Of a stretch of 64,000 bases of DNA, positions 1-8,409 are shown in pieces; position 1 is the first letter of the stretch; each line of letters opens with the position of its first letter. The position numbers and the translations under genes were made by a program. Source of the stretch: an uncultured Marvinbryantia sp. (lineage in GTDB: Bacteria > Bacillota > Clostridia > Lachnospirales > Lachnospiraceae); assembly GCA_934394985.1 (NCBI GenBank), contig CAKRRF010000011.1, positions 1 through 64,000 of the forward strand. Reading direction: 5' to 3'. The notes below the pieces were generated by a model. The model was given only the letters and a program-made list of their open reading frames with translations. It was not told the origin of the DNA and searched no databases.

Positions 1-320
1 ATCGCACCTTGAAAATTGAATATGGTCAATCCTGCAAGGACGTATGGAACAGTTGAGCCAGATAGCAGATACGCCAGGACTGCCTGTTCCTGAACTTCCC
101 GACAACTTGTCGGGAAGTCTGGGAATGAAAGCGAAGAAATACTGATTCGGGTATTGAAGCAAAGGTACGAGCGAGAATTATGCTGTTATGAGCAGAGGAT
201 AGGAACTTTGCGGCCACGATGCTGTTTTTGATAATGATACTTCCGGCAATAGTCCGGTCTGAAGAAGATGGTGCAATTCCAATGGGGCCACGCCTGATGG
301 CCACTTGCAGGATTATTTTA
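1..320. other. No recognisable gene; interior of integrative element
   Basis: I recognise no intact gene here. Reading frames on both strands are short or interrupted, and a reverse-strand frame of 105 codons (26-343) has no ribosome site and no recognisable product. A perfect palindrome (12-bp arms around one base, 94-118, arm ACTTCCCGACAA) lies in the middle. Because excisionase and integrase genes follow directly, this is probably the interior of the same integrative element, perhaps a decayed cargo gene. Confidence 0.4.
94..118. repeat. Perfect 25-nt palindrome
   Basis: ACTTCCCGACAA (94-105) and TTGTCGGGAAGT (107-118) are exact reverse complements around a single C. There is no following T-run, so it is not a typical terminator. 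It could be a protein-binding site or a stem inside a former coding region; function unknown. Confidence 0.6.
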
Positions 321-322
321 AA

Positions 323-376
323 TGTCTGCCAATAAAAAGGCATTTTTAATAGAAAGTGTTTTTTTATTGGTAGACA
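323..376 (+). repeat. 16-bp inverted repeat upstream of xis
   Basis: The arms 323-338 (TGTCTGCCAATAAAAA) and 361-376 (TTTTTATTGGTAGACA) pair over 16 positions with a single G-U pair, around a 22-nt A/T-rich loop. It ends about 45 nt before the excisionase start. It may end upstream element transcripts or regulate the xis-int unit. The structure is seen directly; the role is inferred. Confidence 0.6.
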
Positions 377-420
377 TATCAGGTAAGTTTAACATATAGC
401 GAAAGGGAATGATAACAACT

Positions 421-645
421 ATGAATGAGAAAAGTGAAAAAAATCAGAATGTTCCAATATGGCAAAAATATATGCTGACTGTTGACGAGGCAACGCAGTA
501 TTTTGGAATTGGTGAAAAGAAGATCCGGAACTTAATTTCAGAAAATGTAGATGCAGATTTTTGTTTTACAGTACAAATAGGAAATAAATCTTTAATTAAC
601 CGGAGAAAATTTGAAGATTTTTTGAATCAGATTACTTCATTGTAG
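421..645 (+). CDS. xis: Excisionase, Tn916 Xis family
   Basis: This small (about 74 aa) DNA-bending protein directs the integrase toward excision of an integrative and conjugative element. The sequence has the Tn916 Xis layout: a short N-terminus with PIWQKYMLTVDEA, then YFGIGEKKIRNL (helix-turn-helix) and a basic RRKFEDFL end, at nearly the same length as Tn916 Xis (67 aa). An in-frame ATG at 409 is only one base from the GAAAGGG ribosome site (401-407), so the ATG at 421 is preferred. The integrase gene follows after about 115 nt, the standard xis-int order at the right end of Tn916-type elements. Family assignment is firm; activity is inferred. Confidence 0.9.
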   Translation: MNEKSEKNQNVPIWQKYMLTVDEATQYFGIGEKKIRNLISENVDADFCFTVQIGNKSLINRRKFEDFLNQITSL

Positions 646-760
646 TGTACCCCAAGATACAGAGAGTTAACATAATATGGCATATTAACATATGGAAAAT
701 CAGCCCTGGCTATGGTATAATATCGGTATCGTGCTAGGGCTTCTTCGGATGAAGGGAGCG

Positions 761-1981
761 ATGAATGTTTTGAGTAAAAGACGAGATAAGAAAGGTCGTA
801 TTTTACGAAACGGAGAAAGCCAGAGAGCAGACGGAAGATATGCGTTTGTATATACGGACTGTTTTGGAAAACAGAAGTTTTTATATAGTTGGAAACTGGA
901 AGAAACAGATCCGTTGCCTGCCGGGAGAAGAAAGTGCAAGTCTTTACGTGAAAAAGAAAAAGAAGTGCGTAGAGACATTGATAATGGTATCATCCCCTAT
1001 GGAGGAAATCTGACAGTCCTGGAGTTAGTACAGAAATATATTTCACAGAAAACAGGTGTTAGACATAATACCCAGGCGAATTACAACTTTGTTATCAACA
1101 TTATTAAAAAAGAGAAATTTGGAATGATTCGAATTGATAAGGTCAAACTGTCTGATGCAAAAGCGTGGCTGATAAAGCTGCAGAAAGATGGCAGAGGATA
1201 CAGTACCATTCATTCTGTCCGGGGAGTTGTAAGGCCGGCATTTCAAATGGCAGTGGATGATGATTTGTTACGCAAGAATCCGTTTGAATTTCAATTATGT
1301 ACAGTAGTTGTAAATGACAGTGTTACCAGAGAGGCAATCACCAGAAAACAGGAGCGGGCAATGCTCGAATTTGTTCAGAAGGATGACCATTTCCGCAGAT
1401 ATTATGAAGGAATCTTCATTCTTTTTAAAACCGGACTTCGAATTTCAGAATTTGTTGGTCTGCAAAAATCGGATATTGATTTTGAGAAAAACACAATAAA
1501 AGTAGATCACCAGCTCCAGAGAAAAAGAAATATGGAATATATCATTGAAGATACAAAAACGCCGGATGGAGAACGGTATCTTCCGATGTCACAGGAAGTG
1601 AAAGAGTGCTTTCAAAAGATTATTGCAAATAGGCGTAAGCCAAAGTGTGAGCCTGTGATCCGAGATAAGGACGGAAAGCTGTATCATGGTTTTTTGTATC
1701 TGGATAAAAATGATATGCCGATGGTAGCATTACACTGGGAAAAATATTTCCAACACATTATAAGTAAATACAATAACATCTATAAAGAAGAATTGCCGAA
1801 AGTGACACCTCATGTATGCAGACATACTTATTGCAGCAATATGGCAAAGTCAGGAATGAACCCGAAAGTATTACAGTATCTTATGGGACATGCAGATATA
1901 AGTGTGACGATGAATACATATACGCATTTGGGATTTGACGATGCCAAAGACGAAATAGAAAGAATTACAAGTATGGCATAG
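761..1981 (+). CDS. int: Tyrosine recombinase (integrase), Tn916 family
   Basis: This enzyme catalyses integration and excision of the element through a covalent phosphotyrosine intermediate. About 406 aa, matching Tn916 Int (405 aa). The N-terminal arm-binding domain carries KRRDKKGRIL and GESQRADGRY; a core-binding domain follows; the catalytic domain shows the Arg in FKTGLRISEF, HVCRHTYC (His, Arg), MGHADIS (His) and the nucleophile Tyr in MNTYTHL. The frame opens upstream at 692, but Tn916 Int begins just before KRRD and GAAGGG sits at 751-756, so ATG 761 (or TTG 770) is the likely start. It reads toward the right end of the element, whose arm-type repeats follow at 2026-2073. It appears intact. 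Confidence 0.93.
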   Translation: MNVLSKRRDKKGRILRNGESQRADGRYAFVYTDCFGKQKFLYSWKLEETDPLPAGRRKCKSLREKEKEVRRDIDNGIIPYGGNLTVLELVQKYISQKTGVRHNTQANYNFVINIIKKEKFGMIRIDKVKLSDAKAWLIKLQKDGRGYSTIHSVRGVVRPAFQMAVDDDLLRKNPFEFQLCTVVVNDSVTREAITRKQERAMLEFVQKDDHFRRYYEGIFILFKTGLRISEFVGLQKSDIDFEKNTIKVDHQLQRKRNMEYIIEDTKTPDGERYLPMSQEVKECFQKIIANRRKPKCEPVIRDKDGKLYHGFLYLDKNDMPMVALHWEKYFQHIISKYNNIYKEELPKVTPHVCRHTYCSNMAKSGMNPKVLQYLMGHADISVTMNTYTHLGFDDAKDEIERITSMA

Positions 1982-2025
1982 CGTAAAAGAGGTCGCAGGG
2001 AAGCAAAATTCTAGGTTGAAAAGTC

Positions 2026-2073
2026 TTTAGTAAAATCAAAAAAATGTGTCATTTTACTAAGATTTTTACTAAA
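2026..2073. repeat. Integrase arm-type repeats near element right end
   Basis: Two direct copies of TTTTACTAA(G/A) occur at 2052-2061 and 2064-2073, spaced 12 bp apart, with an inverted copy TTTAGTAAAA at 2026-2035. In Tn916 the terminal regions carry direct repeats bound by the integrase N-terminal domain, and these sit in the same place, just past int. The element end (attR) should lie between about 2075 and 2170, but the exact base cannot be fixed without an empty-site sequence. Confidence 0.55.
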
Positions 2074-2191
2074 TTTGGATGACAAAATATACCAACTTAT
2101 GCCACGATATGCGGGAAAACAGAGGAAACTCCTCTATCATGAAAATACCGGAAAGTGGCGTAAAATAAGGATTTAAAGGAGTTTTAGAGGC

Positions 2192-2659
2192 TTGATAAAG
2201 ATTTTATTCGTTTGCCACGGCAATATCTGCCGGTCAACTTTAGCAGAAAGTGTTTTCACCCATATGGTGAGTACTCTTGGTCTGTCGGATCAGTTTATAA
2301 TTGACAGTGCAGCAACCAGTACGGAGGAAATCGGCAACCCTCCTCACAGAGGAACCGTTAATAAGCTAAAGCAGGTGGGAATCCCATTGGTGCCTCACAG
2401 GGCCAGACAGATTACATGGGCAGATTATAATAAATTCGATTATATTATCGGGATGGATACAGCTAATATTCGGAATCTGAACAGAATATTAAAAGGAGAT
2501 CCGGAACATAAGGTATACAAATTCCTGACCTTTGCCGGTTCTAGCAGAGATATTGCGGATCCGTGGTATACGGGGAATTTTGACGAAACTTATAAGGATG
2601 TTACGGAAGGATGCGAAGGCTTTTTGAGATATTTAAAAGCAAATAGGATATTAATCTGA
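2192..2659 (+). CDS. Low-molecular-weight protein tyrosine phosphatase
   Basis: A cytoplasmic phosphatase removing phosphate from protein tyrosine (or arginine). 155 aa, the usual family length. The P-loop CHGNICRS has catalytic Cys8 and Arg14, and the general-acid loop ADPWYTGNFDETY carries Asp123. The best start is TTG at 2192, with AAAGGAG at 2175-2181; it gives the usual N-terminus with the P-loop Cys at position 8, and no ATG is available upstream in frame. The gene lies directly beyond the right end of the Tn916-like element, so the insertion may have replaced its promoter and original start context. Catalytic residues are complete. The next gene, 140 nt away, is a transporter and not obviously related. 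Confidence 0.88.
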   Translation: MIKILFVCHGNICRSTLAESVFTHMVSTLGLSDQFIIDSAATSTEEIGNPPHRGTVNKLKQVGIPLVPHRARQITWADYNKFDYIIGMDTANIRNLNRILKGDPEHKVYKFLTFAGSSRDIADPWYTGNFDETYKDVTEGCEGFLRYLKANRILI

Positions 2660-2798
2660 AAATCTGTTTTATAAATATCGTACATGATTTTGTAAAAAAA
2701 TAAAAAATTCTTTCTTTAAATGATGTGCTAAAGTATTGCATGATGTTTCAGTTTTTGATAAAATGGGAAAAAAGGTTTATGAAAGAGAGGAAGTTATA

Positions 2799-3749
2799 AT
2801 GAAGAAACTCACAGTTTTAGCCGTAGCTGCAATGTTGACAGCAGTACCTGCAGCAGGCGTATCTGCAGCAGGTGATCTGACATTTGCAACAGGTGGATCC
2901 TCAGGAACTTATTATGCATTTGGTAGCGTATTGGCAGGAGAAGTCAGCTCTGATACGGATACAACAGTAACAGCGGTAGAATCGAATGGCTCTGCTGATA
3001 ATGTTGATCAGGTAGATGCTGGGGATGCCGATATTGCATTCTGTCAGAGTGATGTTATGGCATATGCGCATGATGGAATTAATCTTTTTGAAGGGGATCC
3101 GATCGATTCTTTCTCTACAGTAGCAGCACTTTATCAGGAGCAGGTTCAGATCATTACAACCAATCCTGATATCAAGACAGTTGCAGATTTGAAGGGTAAG
3201 AATGTTTCTATTGGCGCTTCTGGTTCAGGTGTATATTTCAATGCTATGGATCTTTTGAATGCGTATGGTTTGACGGAAGAAGACATCAATCCTACATATG
3301 AATCCTTTGCAGATTCTGCTGACAGCTTAAAAGACGGTAAGATTGATGCTGCCTTTATTACTGCAGGTGCACCTACCACAGCGGTAACAGATCTGGGTAC
3401 AGCCAAGGATGTATATCTGGTAAGTATAGATGATGAACACATGAAGACTCTTCTGGAAGAGTGCCCATACTACACAGAGAATACCATTTCAGCTGACACA
3501 TATGGACTGGATGAAGATGTGAAGACAGTAGCTGTTGGCGCAGTAGTGATCGCCAGCAATGATGTATCAGAAGATGATATTTATAATTTTGTGTCTGGTG
3601 TGTTTGAGCACACTGATGCGATCAAAACTGCACATGCAAAGGGAGAAGAACTGGATCTGGATTATGCGGCATCCATTACTTCTGTACCATATCATGCAGG
3701 AGCAGCAAAGTATTTTGAAGAAAAAGGACTTACTGTAGAAGCAGAATAA
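2799..3749 (+). CDS. TAXI-family TRAP transporter solute-binding protein
   Basis: Extracytoplasmic receptor of a TRAP secondary transporter; TAXI proteins deliver mostly dicarboxylates or amino acids such as glutamate. About 316 aa. A signal peptide (MKKLTVLAVAAMLTAVPAAGVSA) leads into LTFATGGSSGTYYAFG, a hallmark of the TAXI/NMT1-like fold, followed by VESNGSADNVDQV and an INPTYESFADSADSLKDG segment. There is no lipobox Cys after the signal peptide, so membrane anchoring is not evident. The ATG at 2799 is chosen over an upstream in-frame ATG (2736) because GAGAGG (2785-2790) precedes it and it starts the signal peptide. A hairpin separates it from the fused permease downstream. Substrate not readable from sequence. 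Confidence 0.9.
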   Translation: MKKLTVLAVAAMLTAVPAAGVSAAGDLTFATGGSSGTYYAFGSVLAGEVSSDTDTTVTAVESNGSADNVDQVDAGDADIAFCQSDVMAYAHDGINLFEGDPIDSFSTVAALYQEQVQIITTNPDIKTVADLKGKNVSIGASGSGVYFNAMDLLNAYGLTEEDINPTYESFADSADSLKDGKIDAAFITAGAPTTAVTDLGTAKDVYLVSIDDEHMKTLLEECPYYTENTISADTYGLDEDVKTVAVGAVVIASNDVSEDDIYNFVSGVFEHTDAIKTAHAKGEELDLDYAASITSVPYHAGAAKYFEEKGLTVEAE

Positions 3750-3781
3750 TCCATAGAAAAGCTTATATGAATGAGCAGCAG

Positions 3782-3818
3782 GCTGAGACAGGCTGTACAA
3801 CCTGTCTCAGCTTTTTTT
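3782..3818 (+). terminator. Terminator-like hairpin between TAXI protein and TRAP permease
   Basis: GCTGAGACAGG (3782-3792) pairs perfectly with CCTGTCTCAGC (3801-3811) around an 8-nt loop and is followed by seven T. Its place between binding-protein and permease genes suggests partial termination, giving more binding protein than permease. Confidence 0.85.
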
Positions 3819-3929
3819 GAAACGGCAGGGAATCTGTGCAATGTCTGCGCAGATCACTGTCTCTGCACAGCGTTTCGGAATAAGTTCTGAAATATGCTGG
3901 ATGATAAAAAGAGAAAGGGTGAGAACCAT

Positions 3930-5873
3930 ATGAGTGATATGGAAAAAAATACATCTGCGGTGAATCCGAAAGTAGGTTCTGCGGCAGATGTAGATGAAGT
4001 GTTAAAAAAATATGACAGAGAATCCAACACCCGTATATGGGAAGGAAAACCGAGACTGGTTATACGTTGGCTGATGGTGTTTTTTTCACTGTACAGTATT
4101 TATGTGACACTGTTCAGTACCGCTATGAGACAGATTCGTCTGATGAACTTTTTGGGTATGATACTGATTATTGGATATTTGAACTTCCCGGCAAAGAAGG
4201 GGACTCAGAAGGTCAATCATATGCCGTGGTATGATATTCTGATTATGGCAGTCGGAGCATTTGGATTTTTCTATGCTTCCTTTCATGGTGCAGAGCTTGC
4301 CAATTTAAGACCAAAGTTTATCAGAGGAGATATGTTTCTTCTGGTGATTGCATGTCTTTCTGTTCTTGCTATGATGGAACTGTGTCGTCGTAGTGTTGGT
4401 GTGCCTATTTTGATTGTAGTAGGTATTCTTCTGGTATATACATTTGCAACAGTTGATCCTACCAAGGTAATTTATGATCAGTTTTATGCCACATCTGGTA
4501 TTATGAATACGCCGATTGACGTCTGCGCCAAGTACATTGTGGTGTTCCTGATATTCGGAGCTTTTCTGGAGCGGACTGGTATCTCGACATTCTTTATTGA
4601 CCTGGCCAATTCAATTGCAGGAGCCACAGCAGGGGGACCTGCAAAAGTAGCGGTTATTTCATCTGGATTATGTGGTATGGTATCAGGTTCTTCTGTTGGT
4701 AATACGGTAACGACAGGTTCTGTTACCATTCCTATGATGAAGAAGACTGGCTATCAGAGTGAGTTTGCCGGAGCAGTAGAGGCAGCCGCATCAACCGGTG
4801 GACAGATTATGCCACCGATCATGGGTGCCGCCGCATTTTTGATGGCAGAATATATGGGAGTCAGCTACGCGGAAGTAGCTTATCGAGCTTTACTTCCGGC
4901 CATTCTGTATTTTGTGGGCATCTATATTGCAGTACATCTGGAAGCAAAGAAACTGGGATTGAAAGGCATTCCTAAGGATCAGCTTCCGAAATTTAGTGTA
5001 CTGATCCGTAAGATTTATCTGTTATTCCCATTGGTACTGCTGGTTGTGCTTGTATCTACCAATACCAGATCTATGCAGTTTTCAGCATCTGTTGCCATTG
5101 TAGCAACCATTTTTGTGGGACTTTTCAATAAAGATGATCGCATTACTGTTAAAAAAATAATTGATGCACTGGAATCCGGAGCAAAGGGAACCATTTCAGT
5201 AGCAGTAGCCTGTGCTATGGCAGGCACTGTAGCAGGATGTGTCACATCTACAGGTCTGGCATCTAAGATGATTACCGCAATTGTATCTGTTGCCAACGGA
5301 CATGCTATGATCGCGCTGGTACTGACAATGCTTTGTTGTATTGTACTTGGTATGGGTGTGCCGACTACGGCAACCTATTGTATTATGGCGGCAACCTGTG
5401 CACCGATCCTGGTAAGCCCGGAAATTGGTATCCCGGTAATTTCTGCACATTTCTTTGTATTTTATTTTGGTATTGTTGCAGATATTACACCGCCGGTAGC
5501 GTTGGCAGCCTATGCAGGAAGTGCGATTGCCAAATCCTCTCCGATGAAGACAGCTTTTACGGCAACCAGACTGGCAATTGCAGGATTTATTGTGCCTTAT
5601 ATCTGTGCACTTAGTCCGGCAATGCTTCTGATTGATGCATCTCCGATACAGGTAGTTATGATTGTCGTTACTTCTCTGATAGGTATTTTTGGTGTAGCAG
5701 CAGGATTAAGTGGATTTGTATACAAAACGATGAATCTGTTGATGCGGGCAGTGATTGTAATCGGTGGTATTACTTTGCTGATTCCTGGAACAATGACGGA
5801 TATTATCGGTCTGGTTATGGTGCTTGGAGTCATTTTGATTCAGAAACTGGGAACAACAAAGCAGACATCATAA
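3930..5873 (+). CDS. TRAP transporter, fused small and large permease (DctQM-like)
   Basis: Membrane component of the TAXI-TRAP importer, using an ion gradient to move the substrate presented by the upstream binding protein. About 647 aa, the usual length of 4TM+12TM fusions found with TAXI proteins. Many hydrophobic segments are visible, and the DctM core motifs GLCGMVSGSSVGNTVTTGSVTIPMM, GGQIMPPIMGAAAF and LGMGVPTTATYCI are conserved. A frame start at 3894 lacks a ribosome site; ATG 3930 has GAAAGGG at 3913-3919. It forms a two-gene unit with the TAXI protein across the hairpin at 3782-3818 and ends in the terminator at 5894-5931. Confidence 0.92.
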   Translation: MSDMEKNTSAVNPKVGSAADVDEVLKKYDRESNTRIWEGKPRLVIRWLMVFFSLYSIYVTLFSTAMRQIRLMNFLGMILIIGYLNFPAKKGTQKVNHMPWYDILIMAVGAFGFFYASFHGAELANLRPKFIRGDMFLLVIACLSVLAMMELCRRSVGVPILIVVGILLVYTFATVDPTKVIYDQFYATSGIMNTPIDVCAKYIVVFLIFGAFLERTGISTFFIDLANSIAGATAGGPAKVAVISSGLCGMVSGSSVGNTVTTGSVTIPMMKKTGYQSEFAGAVEAAASTGGQIMPPIMGAAAFLMAEYMGVSYAEVAYRALLPAILYFVGIYIAVHLEAKKLGLKGIPKDQLPKFSVLIRKIYLLFPLVLLVVLVSTNTRSMQFSASVAIVATIFVGLFNKDDRITVKKIIDALESGAKGTISVAVACAMAGTVAGCVTSTGLASKMITAIVSVANGHAMIALVLTMLCCIVLGMGVPTTATYCIMAATCAPILVSPEIGIPVISAHFFVFYFGIVADITPPVALAAYAGSAIAKSSPMKTAFTATRLAIAGFIVPYICALSPAMLLIDASPIQVVMIVVTSLIGIFGVAAGLSGFVYKTMNLLMRAVIVIGGITLLIPGTMTDIIGLVMVLGVILIQKLGTTKQTS

Positions 5874-5893
5874 TAACTATAAAAAATAATGAT

Positions 5894-5933
5894 AAAGAAC
5901 AGCGTGGTGGGAAACCTTCATGCTGTTCTTTTA
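5894..5933 (+). terminator. Intrinsic terminator of TAXI-TRAP unit
   Basis: AAAGAACAGC (5894-5903) pairs with GCTGTTCTTT (5922-5931). The trailing T/A-rich stretch merges directly into the start of the dispersed repeat (copy A). Confidence 0.75.
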
Positions 5934-6030
5934 TTTGCGCGAACAACGAGCCAAAGTCTGTGCTTACAAAAGACTTTGGCGATTGTTGCGATAACTTGAG
6001 AAACTCGCAAAGCGTGTTTTTCATAGTTTT
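5934..6030 (+). repeat. Dispersed two-hairpin repeat, copy A
   Basis: Most complete copy of an intergenic repeat present four times in the window. Hairpin 1: GCCAAAGTCT (5950-5959) with AGACTTTGGC (5971-5980), extended by an imperfect outer stem CGCGAACAA / TTGTTGCG (5938-5990). The shared linker GATAACTTGAGAAAC (from 5990) opens hairpin 2 (5997-6008 with 6012-6023, triloop AAA). It begins within the U-tract of the preceding terminator. No coding frame. Confidence 0.8.
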
Positions 6031-6118
6031 ACAGACTCGAATGGCATGAAAGTTGAAAACTATCGAAAAAACAAATCACACTTATCATAATAATTCTTAA
6101 AACAAAAGAAATTTTTTC

Positions 6119-6147
6119 TTGAAAATCAAAAATGAGGATGCTATAAT
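6119..6147 (+). promoter_or_regulatory. SigA-type promoter of liv operon
   Basis: TTGAAA (6119-6124), 17-bp spacer, TATAAT (6142-6147). It lies about 115 nt before the binding-protein start and downstream of repeat copy A. Confidence 0.8.
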
Positions 6148-6261
6148 GCAAACATGTACTTGTAGAACAAACATATGTCCGTCAAGTGAAAACAATCCAT
6201 TGCGCTGTTCAGAACATATTTATGAACATGAGAGTAAGGATGGAAAAGGAAGGGAAAAATT

Positions 6262-7437
6262 ATGAGAAGAAAAGCGTTCACAGCAGTTGCAGCAGTTTCA
6301 ATGGCCATGATGATGATGTCACAGGCAGCAGCAGATGACAATGTAATCAAAATTGGTATTTTTGAACCACTGACAGGTGAAAATGGAGGTGGTGGTACAC
6401 AGGAAGCTCAGGCTGCAGATTATGCCAATGAGGTGAGACCTACCGTTACAGTAGATGGTGTAGAGTACACTGTAGAACTTGATAAGGTAGATAACAAATC
6501 AGATAAGACAGAGGCTGTGACAGCAGCACAGAAACTGGTGGCAGACGGTGTGACCGGTGTACTTGGAACATATGGTTCCGGATGTGCAATTGCAGCTGGT
6601 CCTACATTTGCAGAAGCAAAGGTACCGGCTATCGGAGCTTCCTGTACAAACCCACAGGTAACCAGTGCATGTGATTATTATTTCCGTGTATGTTTCCTAG
6701 ATCCATTCCAGGGAAGTGTTCTGGCACAGTACGCATGGGATGAAGGATATACAAAAGTAGCGCTGATTGATCAGATTGGTGATGATTATTCCATGGGTCA
6801 GGCTGGATTTTTCAAGAAAAAATTCACAGAGCTTGGAGGAGAAATTGTGACAGAACAGCAGTTCCAGACAAATCAGTCTGATTTCAAGGCTGTTTTGACA
6901 GAAGTAAAAGCTTCCGGAGCAGAGGCAGTATTTGCACCATCCTCTATTACAACAGCACCACTTCTTCTGAAACAGGCAAAAGAACTTGGCGTTGATCTTC
7001 CGTTTATGGCAGGTGATACCTGGTACAATTCTACTATCATTGAAAATGCTGGCGCAGAAAATGCAGAAGGCGTGGTATGTTCTACATTCTTCGATGAAGC
7101 AGATACATCCAGTGATATTACGGTAGACTTCGTAAATGGATACAAAGAATGGCTGAATGCAGATTCTTCCCGCATCGAAAAGAATGGTGGAGACGATGCA
7201 ATCGTTGGTAACTGTGCATTGATGTATGATGCTTACAATGTAATGTGCGATGCAATTGAAGCGGCAAATTCTCTGGACGGAGAAGCGATCAAAGATGCAC
7301 TGGCAGGACTTCAGACCGAAGGTGTAACCGGAAAGATCAGTTTTGATGCAAACGGTGATGCAGAAAAAGATACAGCATATATTGATATTGTAGAAAACGG
7401 AGCATTTAAGTTCCTGAAAACTGTAACAGCAGAATAA
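6262..7437 (+). CDS. livK: Branched-chain amino acid-type ABC transporter substrate-binding protein
   Basis: Extracytoplasmic type I periplasmic-binding-fold receptor for a LIV-type importer. 391 aa. A signal peptide (MRRKAFTAVAAVSMAMM...AAA) is followed by IKIGIFEPLTGENGGGG, the family's opening strand, then VGVLGTYGSG-like (GVTGVLGTYGSG) and YTKVALIDQIGDDYSMGQ regions. There is no clear lipobox. It is followed by a hairpin and then livH, M, G and F, so the transporter is complete. Members of this family also bind aromatic amino acids, urea or amides, so leucine-type substrates are only the default guess. Confidence 0.92.
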   Translation: MRRKAFTAVAAVSMAMMMMSQAAADDNVIKIGIFEPLTGENGGGGTQEAQAADYANEVRPTVTVDGVEYTVELDKVDNKSDKTEAVTAAQKLVADGVTGVLGTYGSGCAIAAGPTFAEAKVPAIGASCTNPQVTSACDYYFRVCFLDPFQGSVLAQYAWDEGYTKVALIDQIGDDYSMGQAGFFKKKFTELGGEIVTEQQFQTNQSDFKAVLTEVKASGAEAVFAPSSITTAPLLLKQAKELGVDLPFMAGDTWYNSTIIENAGAENAEGVVCSTFFDEADTSSDITVDFVNGYKEWLNADSSRIEKNGGDDAIVGNCALMYDAYNVMCDAIEAANSLDGEAIKDALAGLQTEGVTGKISFDANGDAEKDTAYIDIVENGAFKFLKTVTAE

Positions 7438-7459
7438 AGAACAAATAGAAAAGGAAAAA

Positions 7460-7493
7460 GGGGCGAAACAAAGATGCTTCGCCCCATCTTTTT
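7460..7493 (+). terminator. Attenuator-like hairpin between livK and livH
   Basis: GGGGCGAA (7460-7467) pairs with TTCGCCCC (7478-7485), followed by ATCTTTTTC. It lies 20 nt before livH, suggesting partial termination that favours the binding protein over the permease genes. Confidence 0.8.
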
Positions 7494-7513
7494 CATGTTA
7501 GGAGGCAAGAAAG

Positions 7514-8395
7514 ATGAGTGCTACGACATTTGCACAGCATTTATTGACCGGTATTTCACTGGGAGGCGCATATGCTCTGATCGCAATTGGATATACGATG
7601 GTATATGGTATCCTGCGACTGATCAATTTTGCGCATGGTGATATATTTATGATATCCGGTTATTTTATGATTTTTGCAATGGCATCATTCCCGTGGTTCA
7701 TTGCAATTCCAATTGCGTTGATCGGAACCGTAATTCTTGGCGTGGTAATTGAGAAAGCAGCCTATAAGCCGCTTCGAAGTGCACCGCGTATGTCGATTAT
7801 GATTTCAGCTATCGGTGTCAGTTATTTGTTGGAAAACCTGGCAACCTATTTATTTACAGCTATTCCAAAGGCATATCCGGAGATTCCGTTCCTGAAAAAG
7901 ATTCTGACTTTTGGAGGAATTACAACATCACTGGTTACGTTAATGACACCGATCCTGACCGTTGTGTTAGTTGTTCTGTTGATGCAGCTGATTAATCATA
8001 CCAAAATTGGAATGGCAATGAGAGCAGTATCGAAGGATACAGAAGCGTCCCGGCTGATGGGTATTAAAGTCGATAATACAATTTCAGTAACCTTTATCAT
8101 CGGATGCCTTCTGGCTGGTATTGGCGCAATTCTGTATTTTACAGACCGTATGACGGTATATCCATATTCGGGATCACTTCCGGGACTGAAATGTTTCGTT
8201 GCAGCAGTATTGGGTGGGATTGGTTCAATCCCAGGAGCAGTAATCGGTGGATTTATCATTGGTATCTGTGAGACATTTCTGGTGGCATTCGGTTACTCCA
8301 CATTTTCCGATGCATTTACCTTTTTGTTGCTGATCATTATTTTACTTGTACGGCCAACCGGATTATTCGGTGAAGCGGCAACAGATAAGGTGTAA
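7514..8395 (+). CDS. livH: LIV-type ABC transporter permease (LivH)
   Basis: One of two inner-membrane permeases of the importer. 293 aa, typical. The family pattern is clear: GISLGGAYALIAIGYTMVYGI near the N-terminus, LRLINFAHGDIFMI, KIGMAMRAVSKDTEASRLMGI (the EAA-like loop that contacts the ATPases) and a C-terminal FVAAVLGGIGSIPGAVIGG. About eight hydrophobic segments. GGAGG at 7501-7505 fits ATG 7514. livM follows after 14 nt. Confidence 0.94.
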   Translation: MSATTFAQHLLTGISLGGAYALIAIGYTMVYGILRLINFAHGDIFMISGYFMIFAMASFPWFIAIPIALIGTVILGVVIEKAAYKPLRSAPRMSIMISAIGVSYLLENLATYLFTAIPKAYPEIPFLKKILTFGGITTSLVTLMTPILTVVLVVLLMQLINHTKIGMAMRAVSKDTEASRLMGIKVDNTISVTFIIGCLLAGIGAILYFTDRMTVYPYSGSLPGLKCFVAAVLGGIGSIPGAVIGGFIIGICETFLVAFGYSTFSDAFTFLLLIIILLVRPTGLFGEAATDKV

Positions 8396-8409
8396 AGGGG
8401 TGTGATCAT

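Noticed and set aside
26..343. A 105-codon reverse-strand frame at the window start
   Set aside because: It has no ribosome site and no recognisable product and contains a 25-nt palindrome; judged unlikely to be a gene.
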